Shown here: piece after piece, positions 21,131 through 33,700 of the stretch
Numbering within the stretch: position 1 is the first letter of the stretch
Layout of the letters: each line of letters opens with the position of its first letter
Assembly (NCBI GenBank): GCA_031771865.1
Contig: JASISA010000001.1
Span: 2,480,001-2,544,000, forward strand
DNA from: Nothophaeocryptopus gaeumannii
Taxonomy: Eukaryota; Ascomycota; Dothideomycetes; Mycosphaerellales; Mycosphaerellaceae
Direction: 5' to 3'
Length of the DNA stretch: 64,000 nucleotides
Notes under the pieces: generated by a model
The model's database searches: none
Told to the model about the DNA's origin: nothing
What the model saw: the letters and a program-made list of their open reading frames with translations, nothing else
Translations under genes and position numbers: made by a program

Positions 21131-21703
21131 TGACTTCTGGCAGTCAGAAGCTGTGGTCGGAACTGGGATATATGGCTAAAACCTCACTCACTCCAGTGGG
21201 TCTTCTTCCACGCCCCTTCCTTCTTGACAATACCATCCATGAACACACGCAGTCTCAATTCCATCATCTACATAGCATAAATCATCATCCCAACTCCTAC
21301 AGGCATCAAGATCCTATGCATAACCCTCAACACCATCCTCTCCGGCGCCGCATTAGCACTCATGTCCTCCTCGGGCCTTCCTCAAACGACGCTGATTGGA
21401 CATACTGCCTCAGACTTGCGACCGCCAAAAATCTCTTCCGGCTATGCCAAGAGATCATCGGGCTGTGGGAGGTTCGGTACAAGCCAACTGCCAGCTCTTA
21501 TTCGACGTCAAGGTCATGAGTCGAAACCAACTTCCAATGCAACTGATTTATTGCTATCCTTGTAGTGTTGAAGTACCCAAAAACTGACATCCTATATCAC
21601 TAAACGCCTCTATCGCTATGCATCCATGCAAGAACGCTCATTATGCTTTCAGAGGACTTTTCCATTCCCATTTTCCCACCAAACCACTCCGATCCTTCCA
21701 ACG
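21131..21703. other. intergenic, at most a doubtful small minus-strand frame
   Basis: A minus-strand frame of short Met-rich segments (about 21190-21360) is interrupted by a TAG and ends in KKEGAWKKTHWSE. It might be a small protein or a chance frame, and I do not call it. Confidence 0.4.
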
Positions 21704-24700
21704 CTAGAAGAAAACATCACGCAATGCGTCAATAGGACCTCCCGGTTTCGCGGTTGTTTTCGTATCCCATTCAGCAAAGATACCATCCACCCTCCACATC
21801 TCAACCTCGGCACACATGGCCCAATTGATCTGACCGGCCAAGGGAAGATGCTTGGAATAGTGCATGACCACATTGCCTTGACCATAGTCACAAGCCAACC
21901 AGCTGCCACCCTTGGGCGTGAGGATATTGCCTCGGGCGACTTGATCAAAGATTCCCGATCCAGTGCCAGCGGTGTACACAACACTACTCAGATGAATCGG
22001 ACTGCTGAACTCCACAATTGAGATACCATATGCCGGGCAGACATTACTCGTCACCCTTGTGAAAGGCCAGAACATAGCCAAAGCAGAACGTGCGGCATTG
22101 TGAAGGAACTGCGCGGCTTTTTCGGGGTGATGAGTTAGGGTGACATTGCGAGTAGCTCCTGCGGCAAGGGGGGCAGGTCCTGCCAAGAACATATTCTGAA
22201 GAGCCCTGTTACCACGCTTGACAAAAGTCTTGAGTCTGAAGCGGTGGTTCAGGTGGTGCTCCTTCAACTCAGGGCAGTCGACGGATCCTGGACCGGCTGG
22301 ATTTATCGGGTTGATGATGGAGCCGATGTTGACAGGTCCCGGAACTGTGAGAGTCTGAGTCATGGTGGCAAGGCCCAAAGGTTGAACCTGAATTGTGGTT
22401 GCTCTGTAACAAGGTTAGTTTATCTGAACAAAGAGAACGAGGATGAAGAGAAGACTTACGTAGGAAGTCCAGTGATAGTCACCTGAGACAGAACCGGGAC
22501 TGCAGAGGGCAGGATCACCGTGGAGAAACCACTCTGAGGCAAGACTGGATCAACTGGACCAATAGTCTGTGTAAGGTCATCCACCGTGATCGTGGAATAC
22601 CCATCGCCATCTTCAAATACAGTGGTTGTCACTGGCTCATAAGGCTCCTCTACGTCGACGGTGACGGTCTTGATAGCTGGACCGCTTGCCAATACCGACA
22701 ACACAGCTGAGGGAGCGCCAGTGATGGTGAGTAGTGGTCCGATATTGGGAGCCTGCGAGATGACCGGGTTCAAGGCACTTAGCAGACTTGATGCCACATC
22801 GCAGCCCACAGTCGTTGGCACGAAGCTGGTGGCGATTCCATTTGGACCCGTAATGAGTGGCAATGCTGGCTTGGAGGTTATCGCAGCTGCAGAGGACAAG
22901 CCAGAGAGAACGCTGTTTGCGGCGTTGCTTGGTAGAACGACAACTGTTGGTATGACCGAGGTCGATCCTGGCGCCTTAGTCACTGAAGCCAGCGGATCGA
23001 AGGTGACAGTCGTCAGACCGTTCAGAGAAGCGGCTGCAGAGTTGCTAGGAATTGGTACTCCAGATGGTAAGAGGAATACAGTCGAAGCAACGTTGTTGAT
23101 GCTGGAGAGTAACCCTGTGGCTGGATTTGTTGGGTTTGCCAAGATCGATGGGTCGACCAGAACAGTGGTCGTACCTGTAGGCGGAGTCGCTGTGGCCAGA
23201 GGGTTTGGAAGGTTGCTGGTAGCCGGTCCAGCAAGACCAGTAAGCATGCTCAAGAGAGGATCAAGGAAGTTGCCACCATTGCCGGTAGGGAGGGCGCTCT
23301 GTGGGACCATGGACACCAGGCTAGTTGCCGCCGGAATTCCGACCTGAGAGATGACAGTGACCACGGTCACTGGCTGCGTTGGATTCACCCCAGACGGCAG
23401 GTTGTTGAGAGCAGATGTCACACTCGCAAATCCAGCACTCAGGTTTGGCGTGTTCTGGAAGACTGGTATCACACTGCCAGGCAACATGCTCTTGATGGCT
23501 GATGCGAGGTCTGTAGGAATGGCGTTCTGAGCCGTCGGCACGCTCGTTGGTATTAAGCTAGTCGGCAGAAGGCTCCGAATGGCAGGCGCGCTGGACAACA
23601 GGCTTCCTACGCCAGCCGCATTCGTAGGGACAGTGCCGCTTGGGATGATACTAGACAGGGCGCTTTGCAGGGCTGGCAGATTCGATTGAATGACGTTGCT
23701 GGGGATGGCGTTTGGCCCGGCCGGTACAGAGGATGGAATCAAGCCAGTTGGCAGAAGTGTCTGGATGGCAGGAGCGCTGGAGAACAGGCTTCCTACACCA
23801 GCCGCATCTGTCGGGACCATGCCGCTTGGGATGATACTAGACAGGGCGCTCTGCAGGGCTGGCAAATTCGATTGAATGACGTTGCTGGGGATGACGTTTG
23901 TCGGAGCCGGCAGAGACGCTGGGATCAAGCTGCTGGGCAGCAGAGTCTGCAAAGCAGGAGCACTTGACAGCAGACTTCCCACTCCGGCGGCATTCGTTGG
24001 GACTGTCCCGGCTGGGATGAGGCTCGACAGCGCGCTTTGGAACGCAGGCAGGTTGGATTGAATAACGTTGCTTGGAATCGCGATCGATGGAGCAGATGTC
24101 AGTGCCGCGAGAGGAGATGATGGAATCAAGGTGCTAGGCAACATGCTCTTGAGGTCGGTCGCACTCGACAACAAGCTTTCAATACCAGCAGCGTTTGTTG
24201 GCACTGCATCGATTGGCACTATGCTTGACAGTGCGCTCTGGAAAACGGGCAAGTTCGACTGAATGACATTGCTTGGGATCGCGTTGGTTGGAACAGCGCT
24301 GACCGCGGCCGGCAGGGCGGAAGGAATCAATCCAGTTGGGAGCATGCTTTGTAGTGCTGGGAAGTTAGAGAACAGACTCTCGATGCCGGCGACGTTGCTA
24401 GGAACACCACCCAGGGGCATAATGTTGGAGAGAGCGCTCTGGAAAGCCGGAAGACTTGACTGAACAACGTTGCTTGGAACGACATTAGTCTGCAGTGCGC
24501 TGGCAGCTACGGGCAGGCTCGATGGAATCAGACTGCTGGGCAGCAGAGTCTGAAGAGCTGGGTTCTTTGACAGCAAGCTTGCGATATCGCCAGCATTCGA
24601 TGGGACAGCGTCGCTTGGCAGCAGACTTTGAGCACCTGTAGCGCTAGACAAGGCGCTTTGAACAGCTGGGAGGTTCGACTGTATCACACTTGCAGGCAGG

Positions 24701-27700
24701 ATTGTTTGAGTTGGGAGGGTACTCTGAGCAGCGGTGAGCATGCTTAGAACACCCGGCAAGTCCGTTGGGATGCCGCCTATAGGAAGATCGCTCTGCAAGT
24801 TGGCGGCGCTGGATATGGCGCTGATGATCTGCGGCAAGTTTGAAGAGACCAGTGGGATTGCGCTCTGGACCGAAGGAATCCCAGAAGGCCCGAAGTTGAT
24901 TGGGAGTATGCTTTGCAGCGGCAAGCCAGAGGTCATCGCCGGTGCTGAAGACACAGCATCCACGATTGATGAGAGAGCCGATCCCGTTGGTATCAGGCTA
25001 CCAGGTACACCAATACTAGATAAGATAGCGGGAATATTCGAGGCAGCAACGCTTCCGGTAGGGAGCAGGTTTCGCAATGCTGAGCTCCTCGTAAGCATAC
25101 TCTGCACCGCTGGAACACCGGAGGCAGCCTGTGAAAGAGCGCTCGCCAGTGCTGGGTCGACACTTGGAAGTGGAAAATTTGCTGATGGTGAAGAGACAGC
25201 CCCAATGATGGAAGAGAGAGCTGTGCCGGTAGGTATCCTGCTTGCAGGTACTCCAATGCTGGATAAGATCGCCGGGATGTTGGAGGGTGCAACGGTTCCG
25301 GTTGGCAGTAGATTTTGCAACGCTGAGGTCTCCGTAAGCAGGCTCTGTACTGCTGGATAGCCCGACGCAGCTTGCGACAGAGCACTCACCAACGCTGGGT
25401 CAACACTCGCCGCTGGCCCACTTGCCGCTGGCGAAGAGACAGCTCCTACGATGGAGGAAAGAGCAGCACCGGTCGGTATCCGACTCGCAGGTACACCAAT
25501 GCTAGACAATATATCCGGAATGTTCGAGGGAGCTACGCTTCCGGTAGGTAGCAGATTTTGCAATGCTGATGTTCTCGTGAGCAGGCTCTGTACTGCCGGG
25601 ACACCCGAAGCAGCCTGCGTGAGAGCGCTCGCAAGTGCAGGGTCTACACCTGGCATAGATCGCAAGGCGGTAGTCGGCAACAAGCTTTGGACAGCTGATG
25701 CAACGCTTCCTGGGAGCATGGTCACGGGTGTAGGCAGTTGAGATACCAGGCTGTTGACACCAGCGAGATCCGTGGGAATACCGCTGGGTGCCAAGGTTTG
25801 GATGCCAGCGACATTAGACAGCATGCTCTGGATCTGGGTCAGGTGTGATGGATCCACTGGAATTGCGGACGTAGAAATTGGTGCAGATCCAACTCCAGAA
25901 GCGGCCGAGCCGGGCACATTGGCGACTGCACCCAGCAACGAAGAGACCAAAGCCGCTGGATCTTGACCTTGCGCGGTGGGCACTGCACTTGATAGAGGTG
26001 GCAGACCAAATATGCTGCTGGCAGCTGGGACGTTGCTAGTGACGGAGGCCAGTGCAGATGAAAGCAAAGACTGCATGACGCTAGGATCGACGCTCTGTTG
26101 GCTCGCCAGAGACGAGGCGAGCGCAGTTGGATTGAGAAGTGTATTTGTCAATATGCTCGCCGAGATCGTGGGGCCAGAAGTAGGCACAGCTTGAGTGAGC
26201 TGGGACAAGATGCTCGAACGTACTGAGCCTGGCAGGCCAGATGCAATGATTGGTAGGATGCTTTGCAGCGCTGAGTTCGAGCCCAACAGCGGAGTGGTCG
26301 CGGCGTTCGGATCCAGACTTGAGGCCAACTGCGATGCAAGGCTGGTCAGGCTCTGAGTTGCCGTGGGAACTGTTGCCGTTGGAAGCTGAGCACTCGTAGG
26401 AAGTGAAGCTGAGGATAGCATGCTGTCAATCACAGACATGAGACCTGATGGGTCGGTAAGGCCAGATGGGACACCTGAGGCTCCAGAAAGAGAGCTGCCG
26501 AGGGAGGAAGGAAGAACGCTAAAAGCCGATGGGATGCCATTAGACGACAGCAGAGTTGCGGTCAAAGTCGCAGGTCCACTGGAGCTGATGGGGAGACCGC
26601 TCCGGTCATTTGAAAACGCAGAAGAACCGACGTTCTGCAAGCTTGAGAGAGCGTTCGAGGCTGCAGCAAGAGATGAAGCAATGTTCGTCGCGGCTGGCAG
26701 ACCACTGGCCAGAGCAGAACTCTGTGCATTTTGCAAGCTCGAGATGAGGTTCGAAGCCGTCGCCAGAGAAGAGGCAATGTTTGATGCTGCTGGAAGTCCT
26801 GTGTTGCTGAGGTTCGGCGCATTTGTCAAGACGCTGGAGACAGCAGGCAGTACAGAGTTGACTGTCTGACCGTTGGGAAGCACAGTTGGTACGACCGTGA
26901 GAGGAGCAGTCGGTGATGGGAGAGCGCTCGCCAGGGCACTTGAAGCAGTGGGAAGAACTGAGTACACGCTCTGTCCGTTAGGCAGAGTTGTTGGAATTAC
27001 TGTCTGTGGAGCAAAGGCACTAGTCACGCCAGCAATGTTGGACGCGAAGCTAGACAGTGACGAGAGGCCAGCGCTTGCCAGAGATGAGAGACCGTTCTGA
27101 AGCTGAGCGGCGCTCGAGGGTACGCCAGAAACGACCGGAAGGCCAGAGAGTGTGTTGATCGTGACGATGGAGGCTGCACTTGGCAAAGACGATCCAAGAG
27201 CAGATGATGGTATCTGTGAAGCAGCATTTGCTAGAGACGAAAGAGCATTGGATGGCACTCCAGTGACCAAGGGCACGCCAGAGATGGTGGCCAACGTCAA
27301 GAGCGAGCCTGCGCTCTGGGTTCCAGAAGTCGGGATAGCAGAGCTTGGGTTTTGAGATCCAGCTCTGGACACTCCAGACGAAGAAGACAATACGTTCGGA
27401 CCAGCTGATACCACAGGCTGACCAGATAAGCTCCCTATAGTTGGCAATGCCGAGGCAGCACTCTGACCGGCACGGCTCAAAGATGAGAGAAGATCTGAAT
27501 CCGCAGCAACACTCGATGGAATGCTCGAAATAAGAGGCAAGCCCGAAACACTGCCGAGGGTAGTGATGGATCCTGCGCTCTGGACAGGCAAGCCTGGGAT
27601 ACTACCAGATGGGAGTGGAGGTCCCGTGCTTAGAAGAGAGGGAAGTACGCTCTGAACTGCCGATACGCTAGATGGGACCGCAGACACGACTGGTAGGCCA

Positions 27701-30700
27701 CCAGATGCAGTAGTCAAAGTAACAGCCGAGACAGCAGGTGGCAGTAAGGACGCAGCGCTACCGAGAGAAGACAAGGCGCTTTGATCGTCTGGCAACCCAC
27801 TAGGCTGGATAACAGAGACTATTGGCAGTCCAGAGGAGCTTCCGACAGTGACAAGAGATGCTGCGCTCTTCAAGGAAGTAGCAGAATCAAAGGCCGAAGA
27901 GATCGCCCCTGAGATTCCCGGAGCCAGGTTTGAGGCAGTTGGAATACCAGTTGCAAGGCTGCTAGGTACCATTGAGACCAAAGGCAAGCCCGAGAGACTT
28001 CCAAGAGTGACAGTCGAAGCCGCGCTGTTAAGAGACGTAGCGGGGGCAAGAGCAGAGGAGATAGCAGCAGCGGCGCTTGATGGGATGCTCGAAGCAGCCG
28101 GAATACTTGAGACGCCGTTTGATGCCAACAAACTTGAAGCATCTGGGAGTGCTGACGCAAGGCTTCCAAGACTGTTGAGAGCCGAAGCCATGTTTTGACC
28201 ATTCAACGGCAACAGACTGTTAGATGCAGTCGGGACAGACACAAGGCTGCTAAATCCGGAGGCACCTGAAATCGATTTCGGGCTAGGAAGGCCTGAGACC
28301 AGACTTGCGAGTATCGTTCCAGGCACAGTCTGAAGACTCGAAGGTAACACGCTGATAGCTGTTGGTGCAGGGTCCACACTGGAGAGCACGCCACCCGGCA
28401 CCTGGCCACTTGAAGTAAGACTGCTAAGTGCGGAAGCGACATTGCTGGGCACGGCACTTCCAGAGATCAAGCTGCTCGGCACAACATCACTGGCGAGCGA
28501 CTGAATAGCGCTCGGGGCCAGAGCTGACGAGATTGGTACAAGGGTGTTATTGCCAGCAGTACTCAAGAAAGAGAGGACTGGGACAGCATTGGAAGTCAAA
28601 GATCCAGCAATGCTGCTTGCAGCTGTCGGCGCTAGCACAAGGCTGCTGCCGTCCACCATGCTAAGCAACGTCGCAACAGATGGGTCGCTTGTGGGCAGAG
28701 CTCCAACGCTCGATGGCAATCCAGAGATCGAAGATGCAAGAGATTGAGCAGGCTCAAGGCTCTGCAAGCTTGAGATAGCAGAATTGATGCTCGCAAGAGT
28801 AGCTGTAAGCTGAGAGGCTGCGGGAGCAAGCGACGTTGGTACTGGTACCAGAATGCTCCCACCAGCAGTGCTGAGAAGCGTTGCGATCGGAGAAGTAAGC
28901 TGCGAGATTGCACTGCTACTCAAGGACGATGGAGCGGATTGGATGCTTGAAAGGGCAGAAGCCATGGCCTGAGACTGCGATTGCAAACCTTGCAGAGCGG
29001 AAGTAGCCTGGGCAGGGAAGCCATTCGTGAGTGAGGCTGACTGTTGAGAGATCGCAGACTGAATGCTCGACAGCGCGGATGTAAGCTGAGAAGCGACCGG
29101 AGCGTTACCGTCCAGCGAAGACGGGCCAGACTGAATGCTCGAAAGGGCAGAAGCCACAGCCTGAGACTGTGATTGCAAAGATTGTAGAGCAGATGTCACT
29201 TGCGGAGCAGCTTTCGCACCACTAGTGAGTGATGATGCTTGTTGCGAGATCGCGGATTGGAGGCTCGAAAGGGCGGACGTAAGCTGAGAAGCGACTGGAG
29301 CCTTCGTGCCAAGAGAGGATGGTGCGGGTTGAATGCTCGATAGTGCCGATACCACAGCCTGGGATTGCAATTGCAGACTCTGAATAGCCGAAGAAACCTG
29401 GGAAGCAACCGGGGCGCCACTAGTAATCGAAGCTGCTTGTTGTGAGATCGCGGACTGGATGCTCGACAAGGCGGAGGTAAGCTGAGAGGCAGCGGGAGCA
29501 CCTGTAGCCAGTGGACTTGTTGATTGGATGCTCGACAGTGCCGATACCACAGCCTGGGATTGCGATTGTAGACTCTGTATCGCTGATGTAATCTGAGGAG
29601 CAATCGGGCCGGTACTCGTTAGGGAGGCTGCCTGTTGTGAGATCGCAGATTGGATGCTCGACAAGGCGGAGGTAAGTTGAGAGGCAGCCTGAGCGCTTGT
29701 AGCGAGTGAAGCCACCGATTGAATGCTCGAGAGTGCAGAGACAATGGCTCCTGACTGTGATTGTAGACTCTGGATCGCGGACGTGATCTGAGGAGCAATC
29801 GAGCCGCTACTCGTGAGGAAGGCTGCTTGTTGAGAGATCGCAGACTGAATGCTTGACAGAGCCGAAGTGAGCTGTGGGACAGCCGGAGCGCTTGTAGAAA
29901 GTGAGGTCCCCGATTGAATGCTCGAAAGCGCGGAGACTACGATTCGAGACTGTGATTGCAAACTCTGGATCGCGGAGGTGATTTGAGACGGTTGCAGCAA
30001 CGACGCTTGCGGCATTTGCGAGGCAGCGGACTGAACGCTCGAGAGAGCGGAAGTGAGAGCGTGCGACTGCGACTGGAGACTCTGCACAGCTGACGTTGCT
30101 GCTGGCAGCGCACTGCTGAGACCAGATGTCTGCGCTTGGGATTGAGCGTTGGATAAGGCAGATTGAACAATGGAGAGGGCCGAGGTGAGCTGCGACACGA
30201 CCGGACCATTGGATGGCAGAGCGGAGCTGATAAAACCCCGTGATGTTACCGCCTGAATGCTTGAAATGGCGGAAGCCAGCGCTTGAGACTGCGACTGTAG
30301 ACTCTGCACAGCTGACGTTGCCGCTGGCAGCCCACTGCTGATATCAGATGCCTGCGCCTGGGATTGAGCATCGGAAAGTGCAGATCGTACGCTCGAGAGG
30401 GCAGAGGTAAGCTGTGATATCGGCAAGGCAGATCCGGTGGGAATCTGAGATGTCACAGCTTGAACGCTCGAAACGGCAGAGGCTAGGGCTTGTGATTGTG
30501 ACTGCAGGCTCTGTACAAGGGATGTGGCTGCTGGCAATGCACTGCTCAAGCTAGGAGCCTGGGCTTGGGAGGCCGCACTCTGAGCATTGGACAAGGCGGA
30601 TTGAACGCTGGAGAGGGCAGAAGTCAGGCGTGAAGCTGCAGAATCGGATCCGAGTGATGTTGCGGTTGGGACCTGAGATGTCAAGGCTTGCACGCTTGAG

Positions 30701-33700
30701 AGGGCGGAAACAATAGCTTGTGACTGGGATTGTAGGCTCTGCACAGCGGATGTAGCGATCGGTAGTACATTGCTGAGACTCGAGCCTGGTGCATGAGAAG
30801 CCACACTCTGCGCATTCGACAAGGCCGACTGCACGCTCGAAAGCGCAGATGTGAGTTGTGACACAGCCGGGCCAGATTCGAGTGATGATGCTTGAGGAAC
30901 TTCCGAAGCCAGAGACGCAATAGAAGAAGCAACGGCCTGTGACTGTGACTGGAGGCTCTGCACCAGTGAGGTTGCCCGAGTAGCTGCTGGCAAATTGCTG
31001 CTAAAACCCGAAGCCTGAGGCAGCTGTGAAGCAACACTCTGAGCGCTTGATAGGGCAGACCGGATGCCCGATAGCGAGGAAGCAAGTGGAGCTACCTGAG
31101 AAGCCAAAGAGGACTGAGCGCTCTGCACAGCTGGAGTGATCTGCGATGGTGCTGGCAGTCCACTGCCTATAGCAGATGTCAATGGAACAGAGGTAGCCGC
31201 AGCCTGCGCACTGGACAAAGCAGTCTGAATGTTTGCGAGCGCAGATGTGAGTGAAGACACTGCTGGGGCATTGCTAGCGAGCGAAGCTGGTAGGTTAGCC
31301 TGAGATGCCAAAGAAGACTGGAGACTTTGGAGAGCCGATGTCAAAGCACCAGGGTCCAGAGACGAAGCAGCAGATGTGATCTGGGGCGCTGTGGGTACGC
31401 TGTTAACAAGCGAGCTAGCTTGAGGAAGCTGAGATGCCGCAGACGCCACACTTGTGAGCGCTGCTTGAATGTCCGAGAGGGCAGATGTCAATGATGCCGC
31501 AGCAAGAGCGCTTGTTAGCGACGCCAGTTGTGAGGTCTGGGAGGACCCGATCGGAATGACGGAGGTTCCAGTTGGCACGGACGACTTGATGGCGCTAGCT
31601 AGAGACGAAGCTTGCGTAAGGATGGAGTTGAGCAAGGAAGTCTGAGCAGCTGCAGTCGGAATACTGGATACTCCAGGAGTGATCGATGGCTGAATCGTGC
31701 TGGCAAGAGACGACGCCTGTGACAGGATCGAGCTGAGCAATGAGGCCTGAGGAGCCGCCGACGTTGGCAAGAGCGAGGATGGCACAACACTTGAGATTCC
31801 TGGAACGCCCGAAGCAAGCTGGGAGGCAGTTGAAGGCACGCTTGGCAGAGACGAGAGCTGAGATGCCGCAGATTGCAGGCTCAAAATCGCAGATTGAAGC
31901 GCCGTGTTCGAAGGCACGGTTGAGGCGACATTCTGAAGCGAAGACAGCAGAGAGCTGACGGGAGCGGCAGCCGATTGCAGAGAAGTTGCAGCAGGTGCCA
32001 ATGATGAAGCCTGAGTGAAGACTGAGCCAGCCGGACCTATTGGCTGTACCGTGGGCAATGCGGGGGCGCTGGGAGGCAGACCAGATGCTGCCGACTGCAG
32101 GCTATTGATCGCTGACTGGATCGCAGCGCTTGATGGCACCGTCGAGGGCAGCCCGGAAGCGGCTGACTGAAGCGAAGACAGCACTGAACTCACCTGCGGC
32201 GCGGCGGATTCGGACGATAGCTGAGACTGCACGCTGCTGATCGCGGACTGAAGTGCCGGGCTTGAGGGCAGACCCGATGCCGAAGGCTGAAGCACAGAGA
32301 GCAGCGAGCTCGCCGACGAGGCAGCGGGTTGAACGCTCGATGGCAGTCCGGAAGCGGCAGATTGAAGCGAAGACAGCACTGAGGTCACCTGTGGCGCCGC
32401 GGATTGGAAAGAGAGCTGGGACTGGAGGCTGCTGATGGCCGACTGAAGTGCCGGGCTTGAAGGCAGACTCGATGCCGAAGACTGAAGCGCAGATAGCAGG
32501 GAGCTTGCCGAGGAGGCAGCGGGTTGTACGCTTGGTGGCAGGCCTGAAGCCGCACTCTGGATCGCGGAGAGAATCGAGCTTGCTGGGGATGCCGCTGATT
32601 GCAGACTCGATTGCACGTTCGGTGGGAGGCTTGAGGCGGACGACTGAATCGCAGAAAGCGCGGAGCTCAGCGGCAGGGCAGCAGACCGAAGACTCGTTAC
32701 CGCTGCGGCTGGTGCACTGGATGGCAGTTGAGATGCCAAAGAGCTTGCCGCAGACTGAACCGAGGAGATTGCAGAGGCCAGCGGTTGCGCACTTGAGGGC
32801 AAATCGGATGCAACAGATTGTACCGACGACACAACAGACACAATCGATGGAGCTTGGGTGAATGTCGAGCCTGATGAGCCCATAGGCTGAATAGTGGGAA
32901 GATTTGATGCTCCAGATGCACCAGACTGAATGGCTGACAAAATAGAACTTGCTGGTGACGCGGCAGATTGCAGGCTGGACAGGACGTTCAGCGGCAGCGT
33001 TGACGCAGCAGATTGTATGGCGCTCAAAGCAGAGGTCAATGGCGACGCGGCCGATTGCAGACTCGTCAGCGCTGGAGCGCCGGATGATAGCTGAGAAGCC
33101 TGAGAGGCCAAAGAACTTGCAACCGACTGAATCGAGGAAACCGCAGAATCTAAGGGCGCCACCGCCGATTGCAAGGTCGTTGGAGCGGGCACATTGGATT
33201 GGATCTGCAACGCCTGCGAAAGCAAGGAGCTGGCAGCGAACTGAAGACTTGTTACAGCCGGTGCGCTTGAGGGCAGTTGAGCGGCCTGGGATAGAAGAGA
33301 GCTAGCAGCAGATTGTAGGTTCGATGGCGCCGGCGTACTGGATGCAATTTGAGAGGCCTGTGAGAGCAAGGAGCTGGCGGCAGATTGAAGACTTGTTACA
33401 GCCGGTGCGCTTGAGGGTAGTTGGGAGGCCTGGGATAGAAGAGAGCTGGCCGCAGACTGAAGATTCGTTGGAGCTGGCGCACTGGATGCGATCTGGAAGG
33501 CTTGTGACAGTAAAGAGCTCAAGACTGATGCTGCCGGAGTGCTAGACGGGAGCTGCGAGGCCTGAGATAGCAGAGAGCTAGCAGCAGATTGAAGACTCGT
33601 CACAGCCGGTGCGCTGGAGGGCAGTTGAGAGGCCTGGGCCAGAAGAGAGCTAGCAGCAGATTGCAGATTCGACGGAGCCGGTGCACTAGATGCAATTTGC

